Below, piece by piece: positions 24,149 through 32,137 of a stretch of DNA of 64,000 nucleotides. Source of the DNA: Acutalibacter muris (GTDB lineage Bacteria > Bacillota > Clostridia > Oscillospirales > Acutalibacteraceae). The translations under genes and the position numbers were made by a program. The DNA lies in NCBI RefSeq assembly GCF_002201475.1, contig NZ_CP021422.1, positions 868,001 through 932,000 on the forward strand, read 5' to 3'. The stretch's first letter is position 1. The number at the start of each line of letters is the position of its first letter. Below the pieces are notes generated by a model, which did not search any database, had not been told where the DNA came from, and saw nothing but the letters and a program-made list of their open reading frames with translations.

Positions 24149-25030
24149 ATGAAGACCCAGAAAGCGGCGGTTATCGGGCACCCAATAGGCCATACGATGT
24201 CTCCGTTTATCCAGGAAAGGCTCTTTGGGCTATCGGGCATACCCATGGAGTATCAGGTCATCGATGTGCCGAATCTTGCCGACGCGCTGCCAAAGCTTCG
24301 CGAGCTTGACTGCTTTAACATCACAATTCCCCATAAGACCGGCATTATACCCTATCTTGAGGATATGTGTGAGAGCGCCAGACTCTGCGGCTCGGTGAAC
24401 ACAGTGAAGGTCACTGACGGCAGGCTCTACGGCTATACCACCGACGGCGCGGGCGCGGCGGTGTCCCTTGCCGTACACGGCCTTGATTTTTGCAGGAGGG
24501 TCCTTATCCTGGGCAACGGCGGCGCGGCCCGTGCCATAGCCTTCCAGGCGGCGGTGAACCGGCCGGACTTTGATATCAGCATAGCCCACCGGGAGGGCTC
24601 CTGCGACAAGGCCATGGCCCTCGCAGGGGAGCTGGCGGACTTTGCAAGGGCCCGGGGGGATAAGAAATTCCGCATAACCGTCATGAGCTATAGGGAACTG
24701 GAGGACGAGCCCGGCAAGGAATACGGCTTGCTGGTGAACACCACCAGCGTGGGTATGTACCCGGAGGTGAAGGCCTGCCCGGTGAGCGGGAGGGTGGTGG
24801 AGCGCTGTGAGGCGGTGTTCGACGCGGTGTTCAATCCGGGGGAGACGGAGCTTTTAAAGCTTGCAAAGGAGCTTCGCAAAAAGACCGTGCCGGGGATGGG
24901 TATGCTGGTCTGTCAGGCGGCGTATTCACACAAAATATGGTACGGCACTGAATTTAGGAATGAGGATATACTACAGCTTATAGAGGAGGCCAAGGAGGAG
25001 CTGGCTGTAAGGTTTGGGGGGGGAGCATGA
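24149..25030 (+). CDS. aroE: Shikimate dehydrogenase
   Basis: A 293-residue NADP-dependent enzyme reducing 3-dehydroshikimate to shikimate. The substrate site motifs GHPIGHTMSPFIQ (residues 10-22) and FNITIPHKTGIIPY with the catalytic lysine (about 57-70) are intact, as is the NADP loop ILGNGGAARAIAFQA. GGGGAGG precedes the ATG. First of a plus-strand aromatic pathway run; stop overlaps aroK by 4 bases. Confidence 0.95.
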   Translation: MKTQKAAVIGHPIGHTMSPFIQERLFGLSGIPMEYQVIDVPNLADALPKLRELDCFNITIPHKTGIIPYLEDMCESARLCGSVNTVKVTDGRLYGYTTDGAGAAVSLAVHGLDFCRRVLILGNGGAARAIAFQAAVNRPDFDISIAHREGSCDKAMALAGELADFARARGDKKFRITVMSYRELEDEPGKEYGLLVNTTSVGMYPEVKACPVSGRVVERCEAVFDAVFNPGETELLKLAKELRKKTVPGMGMLVCQAAYSHKIWYGTEFRNEDILQLIEEAKEELAVRFGGGA

Positions 25031-25560
25031 AGGGGAACATAATTCTCTGCGGCTTCATGGGCTGTGGCAAGAGCAGCGTGGGAAGAAGGGCCGCAGTGCT
25101 TTGCGGCCGTGAGCTCTGCGACCTGGACAGGTATATTGAGGAGAAGGCCGGTATGACCGTCAGCGAGATTTTCGCCCGGTACGGCGAGGAGGGCTTTCGC
25201 AGGCTTGAGCGGCAGGCTGTCCGGGAGGTGGCCGGGACCCCGGGGCTGATAATCGCCAGCGGCGGCGGCACTGTGCTCAGCGGAGATAATGTGGAGGCCT
25301 TTCACAATGAGCGCGGGCTGATAGTCCTTCTGGACGCGCCTTTGGCCGCCCTACAGGAGCGGCTGAAGAACGATAAGCGCAGGCCCCTCTTACAGGTGCC
25401 CGACAGGCGCAGGGTGATAAACGAACTCTATGAGAGACGCATACCCCTGTATCGGGCGGCCGCTGATGTGGCAGTAGACGCGGGAGCGCCGCCCTTGACG
25501 GTGGCGCGGCGAGTTGCCAAATTAGAAAAAAGCCTTGACAACCCAAGCGATATGCGCTAA
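25027..25560 (+). CDS. aroK: Shikimate kinase
   Basis: A 177-residue P-loop kinase that phosphorylates shikimate at O3. Walker A GFMGCGKSS is at about 8-16; the shikimate-binding DLDRYIE and GGEG-like IIASGGGTVLS motifs and the lid RRPLLQ are present. Overlaps aroE, so translation is coupled. Its last codons contain the promoter of the downstream attenuated aroF unit. Confidence 0.95.
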   Translation: MKGNIILCGFMGCGKSSVGRRAAVLCGRELCDLDRYIEEKAGMTVSEIFARYGEEGFRRLERQAVREVAGTPGLIIASGGGTVLSGDNVEAFHNERGLIVLLDAPLAALQERLKNDKRRPLLQVPDRRRVINELYERRIPLYRAAADVAVDAGAPPLTVARRVAKLEKSLDNPSDMR

Positions 25561-25563
25561 AAT
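25535..25563 (+). promoter_or_regulatory. Promoter of the attenuated aroF-tyrA-aroB unit
   Basis: TTGACA (25535-25540), 17-base spacer, TAAAAT (25558-25563), straddling the aroK stop. Transcription would begin near 25570, just before the leader peptide's ribosome site. Confidence 0.88.
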
Positions 25564-25596
25564 AACCAAAGACCAAAGATATAGGAGCCGGGCCGC

Positions 25597-25701
25597 ATGA
25601 TACTCTCATACGCGAAACGATTTTACTACTTTTTCAGCCTGCGATTTACCGCGCGGGCTTTTTCCGCGTGGAGATTTACATACGGCTGCGCTGCCTCTTA
25701 A
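25597..25701 (+). CDS. Aromatic-rich leader peptide of the aroF attenuator
   Basis: A 34-residue peptide starting at ATG 25597 with AGGAG 8 bases upstream. It contains six Phe, four Tyr and one Trp, including the block FYYFF at residues 9-13. Such codon runs let ribosomes sense charged tRNA levels. The last codons before the stop (25683-25691) can pair with the 5' arm of the terminator at 25757, so a ribosome stalled at the aromatic codons would favour the antiterminated form. The peptide itself probably has no other function. Confidence 0.85.
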   Translation: MILSYAKRFYYFFSLRFTARAFSAWRFTYGCAAS

Positions 25702-25756
25702 CGCCCAGAAAAAGCGGCGGGGGAGGATAGGTTTTACGCGGGGATACCCGCTGTGC

Positions 25757-25801
25757 GGAGCCGGACAGTTCCTTTTAGGAACTGGGGCTCCTTTTTCTTT
25801 T
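25757..25801 (+). terminator. Attenuator terminator before aroF
   Basis: GGAGCC (25757-25762) pairs with GGCTCC (25786-25791), with an inner AGTTCC/GGAACT stem, followed by TTTTTCTTTT. It lies between the leader peptide stop and the aroF ribosome site. The alternative partner of its 5' arm is 25683-25691. Confidence 0.92.
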
Positions 25802-25831
25802 GCAAAATTACATGAAGGGAAGTAGAAAGAC

Positions 25832-26845
25832 ATGATCATCGTACTGAAAGCAAACCAGCCAAAGGAGAAGGTGGACAGCTTCATAAAAAAGCTCACCGGC
25901 TCCTACGACGTGCAGGTGAACACCTGGGTGGGCGCCCACAGCACCGTGTTGGGCCTGTTGGGAGACACCACTGCCGTGGACGAGGAGTATATAGCGGCAC
26001 AGGAGGTTGTGGACAGCGTGCGCCGGGTCCAGGAGCCCTATAAAAAGGCCAACCGCAAGTTCCACCCCGAGGACACCGTCATAACCCTCCCCGGCGGACA
26101 GAAGATAGGCGGGGGCACCCTGGCGCTTATCGCCGGGCCCTGTTCGGTGGAGAGCGAGGAGCAGATATGCCTGGTGGCAGAGAGCGTGAAGAAATCCGGC
26201 GCGTCCTTCCTGCGGGGGGGAGCCTTTAAGCCCCGCACCTCCCCCTACGCCTTCCAGGGCATGAAGGCAGAGGGCCTGGAGCTGCTGTCAAAGGCCAAAG
26301 AGAGGACCGGCCTGCCCATAGTCACGGAGATAATGAGCGCGGAGCACCTGCCCCTTTTCGACGATGTGGACGTAATCCAGGTGGGAGCCCGGAATATGCA
26401 GAACTTCGAGCTCCTGAAGCGCCTTGGAAAGCTGGATAAGCCCATTCTGCTAAAGCGCGGCCTTGCGAACACCATCGAGGAGCTCTTAATGAGCGCGGAG
26501 TACATCATGGCCGAGGGCAACGAGCAGGTCCTCCTCTGCGAGCGGGGGATACGCACCTATGAGACCATGACCCGCAACACCCTGGACATCTCGGCGGTGC
26601 CGGTGATAAAGCGCCTGTCCCATCTGCCGGTGATTGTGGACCCCAGTCATGCCAGCGGGATAAACTGGCTCATAGAGCCCCTTGCCATAGCCGCTGCCGC
26701 CGTGGGGGCGGACGGCCTTATCATCGAGGTGCATAACGACCCCAGCCACGCCCTCTGCGACGGGGCTCAGTCCATCACCCCCGACCAGTTCGACAGCCTT
26801 GCGAAGAAGGTCAACACGGTCTTCGGCACGGTGCACTCCCTATGA
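25832..26845 (+). CDS. aroF: 3-deoxy-7-phosphoheptulonate (DAHP) synthase
   Basis: A 337-residue type I-beta DAHP synthase condensing phosphoenolpyruvate and erythrose 4-phosphate, the first step of aromatic synthesis. Residues 1 to about 80 form the ferredoxin-like regulatory domain (PKEKVDSFIKKL..VNTWVGAHSTVLG); the barrel then shows IAGPCSVESEEQI, RGGAFKPRTSPYAFQG, LLKRGLANTIEELLMSAEYI and VDPSHASG. The regulatory domain usually mediates feedback inhibition by Tyr or Phe. Transcription appears to be controlled by the attenuator directly upstream. Stop overlaps tyrA. Confidence 0.96.
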   Translation: MIIVLKANQPKEKVDSFIKKLTGSYDVQVNTWVGAHSTVLGLLGDTTAVDEEYIAAQEVVDSVRRVQEPYKKANRKFHPEDTVITLPGGQKIGGGTLALIAGPCSVESEEQICLVAESVKKSGASFLRGGAFKPRTSPYAFQGMKAEGLELLSKAKERTGLPIVTEIMSAEHLPLFDDVDVIQVGARNMQNFELLKRLGKLDKPILLKRGLANTIEELLMSAEYIMAEGNEQVLLCERGIRTYETMTRNTLDISAVPVIKRLSHLPVIVDPSHASGINWLIEPLAIAAAAVGADGLIIEVHNDPSHALCDGAQSITPDQFDSLAKKVNTVFGTVHSL

Positions 26846-27687
26846 AGGATAACGGGGCCATGAAGATAATCATAGTGGGCCTGGGGCTTATCGGCGGCTC
26901 TATCGCAAAGGCCTTAAAGCAGAACACTCCTCATCAGGTGCTGGGCATGGATACAGATGAGGGTTCTCTTCTGGACGCGTGCTCCTGCGGGGCCATTGAC
27001 GGCAAGGCGGGGATAGAGGACCTAAAAAATGCGGATATGGTGTACCTGTGCGTGTACCCGGGCGCGGCCCTGGACTTCACCCGGGAGCATGGGCCGGACC
27101 TTCGGGAGGGCTGTGTGCTTACGGACACCTGCGGCATAAAGTCTGCGGTCTGCGCGGGCATGGAGGAGCTGCGGAATACCGGCAGGTACGTCTTTGTAGC
27201 CGGACACCCCATGGCCGGGAAGGAGCGCAGCGGCTTTGCCGCCTCGGACCCCAGCATATTCGTGGGGGCCTCGTACCTCCTCGTGCCTGGGGACGCGCCG
27301 GGGTGGGCGGTGGAACTGGTGGAGGAGATGGCACTTTGTATGGGATTTGGGCGGACAGTGCGCACGGACCCAAAGCACCACGACCAGATGATAGCCTTTA
27401 CCTCCCAGGTGCCCCACGCTCTGGCCTGCGCCTATGTGCTGAGCCCCCGCTGCCCGGAGCATAAGGGCTTCTCGGCGGGGAGCTATCGGGACGTTTCGAG
27501 AGTGGCGAACATAAACGACGAGCTTTGGAGCAGGCTGTTCCTGGACAATAAGGACGCTCTTACCGAGGAACTGGAGGAGCTTATGGGCAACCTTAAAGCC
27601 ATAAGGGACGCTGTGTCGAAGGGCGACGAGCGGGAACTTCGGAAGCTTCTTAAACGAGCCGGGGACATCAAGCGGCGGGTCGGATAA
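26842..27687 (+). CDS. tyrA: Prephenate dehydrogenase
   Basis: A 281-residue NAD-dependent enzyme converting prephenate to 4-hydroxyphenylpyruvate for tyrosine. Rossmann motif IIIVGLGLIGGSIAKALK is near the N-terminus; the catalytic region includes FVAGHPMAGKERSGF and QMIAFTSQVPHALA. No C-terminal ACT domain. The first ATG overlaps the aroF stop by 4 bases; an internal ATG six codons later (26860) is an equally possible start because it directly precedes the Rossmann strand. Confidence 0.94.
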   Translation: MKDNGAMKIIIVGLGLIGGSIAKALKQNTPHQVLGMDTDEGSLLDACSCGAIDGKAGIEDLKNADMVYLCVYPGAALDFTREHGPDLREGCVLTDTCGIKSAVCAGMEELRNTGRYVFVAGHPMAGKERSGFAASDPSIFVGASYLLVPGDAPGWAVELVEEMALCMGFGRTVRTDPKHHDQMIAFTSQVPHALACAYVLSPRCPEHKGFSAGSYRDVSRVANINDELWSRLFLDNKDALTEELEELMGNLKAIRDAVSKGDERELRKLLKRAGDIKRRVG

Positions 27688-27707
27688 CACAGAGAGGAGA
27701 CAGGCTT

Positions 27708-28772
27708 ATGAATATAGAAGTCAGGACGGACAGGCCCTATACCGTCACAGTGGAGCGGGGGGCCCTGGACAGGGCGGGGGAGCTGCTGCGCCCCTTAAAG
27801 AAGCCCGGGACCCGGGTGATGCTTATAAGCGACAGCAATGTTATGCCCCTTTACGGTAGGCGGCTGCGGGAGTCTCTGGAGGGCGTGGGTTTCCCGGTGA
27901 GCGAATTTATCTTCCCGGCGGGTGAGGAGCATAAGCAGATTGACACGGTCTGTGATATGTACAGGGCCCTTTCAGAGGGCGGCTTTACCCGCACGGACCT
28001 TATTGTAACTCTGGGCGGCGGGGTCACCGGGGACATGGGCGGCTTTGCGGCGGCGACCTTCCTCAGAGGGATGGACTTTGCCCAGGTCCCCACCACCGTG
28101 GTGTCCCAGGCGGACGCAAGCGTTGGAGGCAAAACCGGGGTGGACCTGCCCTTTGGCAAGAACCTGGTGGGGGCCTTCCATCAGCCCATAGCCGTCATAA
28201 GCGACCCGGACGCCCTCTCCACGCTGCCAAAGCACTACTTTAACGACGGTCTGGGCGAGGTCATAAAGCACGGAGCTATAGCAGATAAGGAGCTGTTCGA
28301 GGCCCTTGAGAGAGGCGGCGCGCAAGAGCAAAGCATTGCTCTGGAGGATTTGGAGCAGGTGATGGGCCGCTCTGTCTCCATCAAGCGGGACTTTGTGGAG
28401 GCCGACACTAAAGATACCGGACGCAGGATGATACTGAACTTCGGCCATACCTGCGGCCACGCCCTGGAGAAGCTTCACGGCTTTCGGGACATCTCCCACG
28501 GCGAGGCGGTGGGTATCGGCATGGTGCTGGCCTGCAAGGCCGGCGAGAGGCTAGGGGTGACGGAGCCCGGGACCGGGGAGCGTATAGCCGGGGCGCTCAA
28601 AAAGTACGGTATGCCCACAGAGCCCGGCTTTGCCATGGAGGAGATAGTGGCGGCCACGGCGCTGGACAAGAAAAGCGACGGAGATACGGTACGCTTTATA
28701 CTCCTTCCAAGGATAGGCGAGAGCCTTATCCGGCCCATGACACGTAAGGAGCTTTTGGAGGCTCTGTCATAA
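27708..28772 (+). CDS. aroB: 3-dehydroquinate synthase
   Basis: A 354-residue NAD- and metal-dependent enzyme that cyclises DAHP to 3-dehydroquinate. Family motifs include VTLGGGVTGDMGGFAAATFL, PTTVVSQADASVGGKTGVDL and the zinc ligands in GLGEVIKHG, NFGHTCGHALE and ISHGEAVGIGM. GAGAGGAG is upstream of the ATG. It completes a set with aroE, aroK, aroF and tyrA; aroA, aroC and aroD are not in the window. Its TAA shares one base with the response regulator's ATG. Confidence 0.96.
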   Translation: MNIEVRTDRPYTVTVERGALDRAGELLRPLKKPGTRVMLISDSNVMPLYGRRLRESLEGVGFPVSEFIFPAGEEHKQIDTVCDMYRALSEGGFTRTDLIVTLGGGVTGDMGGFAAATFLRGMDFAQVPTTVVSQADASVGGKTGVDLPFGKNLVGAFHQPIAVISDPDALSTLPKHYFNDGLGEVIKHGAIADKELFEALERGGAQEQSIALEDLEQVMGRSVSIKRDFVEADTKDTGRRMILNFGHTCGHALEKLHGFRDISHGEAVGIGMVLACKAGERLGVTEPGTGERIAGALKKYGMPTEPGFAMEEIVAATALDKKSDGDTVRFILLPRIGESLIRPMTRKELLEALS

Positions 28773-29455
28773 TGGACAGGATATTGGTGGTGGACGACGA
28801 CCTGCACATCGGGAACCTTTTAGAGGAGATACTCACCAGGGAGGGGTACCAGGTCTTTCGGGCCTACTCCGGGACGGAGGGGCTGCTGCTGGTGGACCAG
28901 GCTCAGCCGGACCTGGTGCTTCTGGACCTTATGCTGCCGGGGCTGTCAGGGGAGGAGCTGCTCCCAAGGCTTGATGGTGTGCCGGTTATAGTGCTCAGCG
29001 CAAAGGCCGGGGTGGACAGCAAGGTGGATATGCTCCTGGGGGGCGCGGCGGACTATGTGACGAAGCCCTTTGACACAAAGGAGCTGCTGGCAAGGATAGC
29101 TGTACAGCTTCGTGACGGAGCCCGACGGGAGCATGACAGGCTGAACTATGGTAAGCTCAGTCTGCACACGCAAATGCACTGCGCCTACTATGACGGCGAA
29201 GAGATAAGGCTGACCCCCACGGAGTACGCTATCTTACGGCAGCTCATGCGCAACCCCACAGGGGTTGTGACGAAGTCCCAGCTTTTGGAGCGCATATCCC
29301 TTGATACGCCTGACTGCACGGAGAGCTCGCTGAAAACCCACGTCAGCAATCTCAGGAAGAAGCTGAGGACCGCCACCGGGCGGGAGTATATAGAGTCGGT
29401 CTGGGGGATAGGCTTTAAGCTTACAGGGAAAGATGAAATCTTAACCAAATCTTAA
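28772..29455 (+). CDS. OmpR/PhoB-family response regulator
   Basis: A 227-residue two-component regulator. The receiver has Asp8/Asp9 and the phosphoacceptor Asp52 (LVLLDLMLPG) and the switch lysine in DYVTKPFD; the C-terminal winged helix (about 128-225) includes LTPTEYAILRQLM and ESSLKTHVSNLRKKL. It starts within the aroB stop, so it may be partly expressed from the aro operon. Four CTTAAC repeats begin inside its final codons and lead to the transporter promoter, its probable binding site. Partner kinase is at 33041. Confidence 0.94.
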   Translation: MDRILVVDDDLHIGNLLEEILTREGYQVFRAYSGTEGLLLVDQAQPDLVLLDLMLPGLSGEELLPRLDGVPVIVLSAKAGVDSKVDMLLGGAADYVTKPFDTKELLARIAVQLRDGARREHDRLNYGKLSLHTQMHCAYYDGEEIRLTPTEYAILRQLMRNPTGVVTKSQLLERISLDTPDCTESSLKTHVSNLRKKLRTATGREYIESVWGIGFKLTGKDEILTKS

Positions 29456-29496
29456 CTCTTTTCTTAACCGCTTTCTTAACCTTTTGGTACTATAAT
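29440..29496 (+). promoter_or_regulatory. Activator-type promoter with four CTTAAC repeats
   Basis: CTTAAC occurs at 29440, 29451, 29463 and 29475, i.e. spaced 11, 12 and 12 bases, ending 10 bases before TATAAT (29491-29496). The -35 position (29468-29473) has no consensus hexamer. Direct repeats at helical spacing over the -35 region are what PhoB/OmpR-type activators bind. Confidence 0.8.
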
Positions 29497-29524
29497 AATC
29501 CCATCACCAAAAGGAGGTAACCCT

Positions 29525-30448
29525 ATGGAATACGTACTTCAAACCAGCGCCCTGGGCAAGTCATACCGCGGGTTCAAGGCTCTGGACAACTTTAACATCT
29601 CGGTGCCCAAGGGGGCCATATACGGCATCGTGGGCAAAAACGGCGCGGGCAAGACCACGCTTCTGCGGCTTATCTGCGGGCTGCAAATGCCCACCTACGG
29701 CACCTACAGCCTCTACGGCATAAACGACGGCAGCCCGGAGATAGTCAAGGCCCGCCGCAGAATGGGCGCTGTGGTGGAGACTCCCTCCATTTATCTGGAC
29801 ATGACGGCCTCCGATAACTTAAAACAGCAGTGCCGGATCCTGGGCCTGCCGGACTACTCCTGCGTAGAGGAGCTTCTGGACCTTGTGGGCCTTTCGGGCA
29901 CAGGCAAAAAGAAGGCCAAGAACTTCTCTCTGGGTATGCGCCAGCGGCTGGGCATAGCCGTGGCCCTGTGCGGAGACCCGGATTTCCTGGTGCTGGACGA
30001 GCCTGTCAACGGCCTGGACCCCCAGGGCATTGTGGAGATCCGGGAGCTTATCCTAAAGCTCAACCGGGAGCGGGACATCACCGTGCTTATCTCCAGCCAT
30101 ATCTTAGAGGAGATGCACAAGCTGGCCACCCACTACGGCTTTATAGACGGCGGCTGCATGATTCGTGAGATAAGCGCCGAGGAGCTGGAGGCTACCTGCC
30201 GCAAGTGCATCCGGGCCGACGTGTCCGACACCCAGGCCACAGCCCTGGTGCTGGACGAAATGGGCCTTGAGTACAAGATACTGGAGAACCGGCAGGTGGA
30301 CATCTATGACGCGGTGAATATGTCGAAGCTCATTTCTGCCCTCTCTGAAAAGGGCTGCGAGGTCTTCTCGGTGCAGAACCACGACGAGAGCCTTGAGAGC
30401 TATTTCCTCAGCCTTGTGGGTACCGGGAAGGGGGGTGCGCGCAGATGA
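29525..30448 (+). CDS. ABC transporter ATP-binding protein (BcrA/LanF-like)
   Basis: A 307-residue ATPase with Walker A GKNGAGKTT at 37-45, signature FSLGMRQRLGIAVALCG (about 136-152) and Walker B FLVLDEPVNGLDPQG (about 157-171), followed by about 80 extra residues typical of bacitracin/lantibiotic-type ATPases. AAAGGAGGTAACC precedes the ATG. It starts a coupled set with three permease genes and a histidine kinase. Family context suggests export of, or immunity to, a peptide antibiotic. Confidence 0.94.
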   Translation: MEYVLQTSALGKSYRGFKALDNFNISVPKGAIYGIVGKNGAGKTTLLRLICGLQMPTYGTYSLYGINDGSPEIVKARRRMGAVVETPSIYLDMTASDNLKQQCRILGLPDYSCVEELLDLVGLSGTGKKKAKNFSLGMRQRLGIAVALCGDPDFLVLDEPVNGLDPQGIVEIRELILKLNRERDITVLISSHILEEMHKLATHYGFIDGGCMIREISAEELEATCRKCIRADVSDTQATALVLDEMGLEYKILENRQVDIYDAVNMSKLISALSEKGCEVFSVQNHDESLESYFLSLVGTGKGGARR

Positions 30449-31365
30449 TGAAGCTTTTATCCGCCAACTTCTTCTCCATGCTCCACACCAAGCGCCTTTG
30501 GCTGGGGGCCGTATTCATGGCGGGCTTCGCCGGGATAGAGATTTGGTCCCGGCACAGGCTGGTAAGCCAGGGCTTTGCCGACGCGAACCTTGACGAGAGC
30601 ATACTGTCCTTTGCCCCCCTGATTTTTGTGCTGCTGCCCATTATCTGCGGTCTCTTTATCAACACCGACTATCACGACGGCACCATAAGGAACAAGCTTA
30701 CGGTGGGACGGAGCAGGAGCTCGGTTTATATAGCAAACCTGCTGATAGTCTGGCTGGTGGAGATATTCTACACTGCTATACATTTCGTGGTTGTGCTTGT
30801 GGGCGGCATTGGCCTGACCTTCAATAATCTTGCGGACACTTTGCTCAGAGGCGGTCTCCTGCTTCTGACAATAGCTGCCCTTGCGGCCATAGCTACCTTT
30901 ATCGCCACCCTTATCACCGGGCGCTATGCCCTGGTGCTCTGCGCCCTTATAGCCATCGGCATGATGTTCGGCTCCCAGATGATGAACAGTATGCTGGAGA
31001 GCCCGGATACGACCCCCGATTATAGAGACGTGACGATAATAACCGACGAGGACGGCAATACGCGGTATGAATATTTTGACAGCGAGGGAAATAAGTACGC
31101 AGACCCAGACGACATTCCCATGGTGCCAAACCCCGGCTATGTCCATGAGCCACTTCGTACCATCATGCGAAAGTATAACGACGTGTCCCCCGGCGGGCAG
31201 CTCTGGGAGATAGTCCAGAGGGGCCATGTGGAGTGGGATATTGAGAAGCAGGAGCGTGTGGAGCTTGTCACGCCGGTCTGGCAGCTGGTGCTCTACTCGG
31301 TGCTGCTCATAGTGGGCTTTACCCTGTTGGGGCTTGGGATATTCAAGAGAAAGGACTTGAAATGA
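30445..31365 (+). CDS. ABC transporter permease 1 of the regulated cassette
   Basis: A 306-residue membrane protein of the ABC-2 type with about six hydrophobic segments. A charged loop of about 60 residues (roughly 188-240) contains DVTIITDEDGNTRYEYFDSE and ends PNPGYVHEPLR. This loop and the N-terminal half match the third permease closely, so the two are paralogues. It starts in the ATPase stop (4-base overlap) and its own stop overlaps the next permease. Confidence 0.9.
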   Translation: MMKLLSANFFSMLHTKRLWLGAVFMAGFAGIEIWSRHRLVSQGFADANLDESILSFAPLIFVLLPIICGLFINTDYHDGTIRNKLTVGRSRSSVYIANLLIVWLVEIFYTAIHFVVVLVGGIGLTFNNLADTLLRGGLLLLTIAALAAIATFIATLITGRYALVLCALIAIGMMFGSQMMNSMLESPDTTPDYRDVTIITDEDGNTRYEYFDSEGNKYADPDDIPMVPNPGYVHEPLRTIMRKYNDVSPGGQLWEIVQRGHVEWDIEKQERVELVTPVWQLVLYSVLLIVGFTLLGLGIFKRKDLK

Positions 31366-32123
31366 GACGGCTCATAGCTGCTGATATGGCGCGGCTCTGG
31401 CGATGGAGGCCCTTCCGGCTGGGAGGGGCCTTCATGGCCGTGTATGGGCTTTGCAACCTGCTTTTGCACTTTGCCCTGGAAGACAGGCAGGACGTGGGCC
31501 CGGAGGTGGCAGCGATGGACTTCGTCATTACTATGGTGTACGTCCAGGCCCTGATTGCCGTAAGCTTTCTCAATGGAGACCACAGCTCGGGGGGCATAAA
31601 GAATAAGCTTGTGATAGGCCGCACCCGCGGGGAGGTGTACATGAGCCACCTGCTGGTGCAGTATCTTGGCGGGCTTATCCTGGCTGCGCTGTACCTGCTG
31701 CCGGCGCTCCTGCTGGGGCCGCTGCTCCTTGGCGGGCCGGGGGCGGGGCTTTTTGCAAGGCTGGGCTGCTATCTGGCGGTGCTGCTGTCATTTACGGCCA
31801 TATATACGCTTGTGGGTCTGCTTCTCCCCAGGCGGTGGGTGACCACGGCGGGGTTTGCGGGGGCCTTCCTGCTGATGTCCTGCTGCGCACGAATGGACGC
31901 GGGGCTCGCCATCCCCAGAACCGCCCCGGCCTATGTGAAGGAGCCGCTGCGGGGGGTATACTGTCTTTTTCTGGACGTGAGCCCCATGGGGGAGGCCTTA
32001 CAGCTTATAGGTACCAGCTTCAGGCAGTCGGAGCTCTGGGTGCTGGCCGTCAGTGGGCTGGGGGTGGCGATGATTGCGGTGATCCTCGGGATGATAGGCT
32101 TTTTGAGGATGGATATTGATTAG
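31362..32123 (+). CDS. ABC transporter permease 2 of the regulated cassette
   Basis: A 253-residue permease with about six hydrophobic segments. It shares the order and the motif PAYVKEPLRGVY with the two neighbours but lacks the acidic loop insert, so it is a shorter, diverged copy. NGDHSSGGIKNKLVIGRTRG corresponds to NTDYHDGTIRNKLTVGRSRS of permease 1. It overlaps permease 1 by 4 bases. Confidence 0.88.
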   Translation: MRRLIAADMARLWRWRPFRLGGAFMAVYGLCNLLLHFALEDRQDVGPEVAAMDFVITMVYVQALIAVSFLNGDHSSGGIKNKLVIGRTRGEVYMSHLLVQYLGGLILAALYLLPALLLGPLLLGGPGAGLFARLGCYLAVLLSFTAIYTLVGLLLPRRWVTTAGFAGAFLLMSCCARMDAGLAIPRTAPAYVKEPLRGVYCLFLDVSPMGEALQLIGTSFRQSELWVLAVSGLGVAMIAVILGMIGFLRMDID

Positions 32124-32137
32124 GGGGGGAGCGGAAT

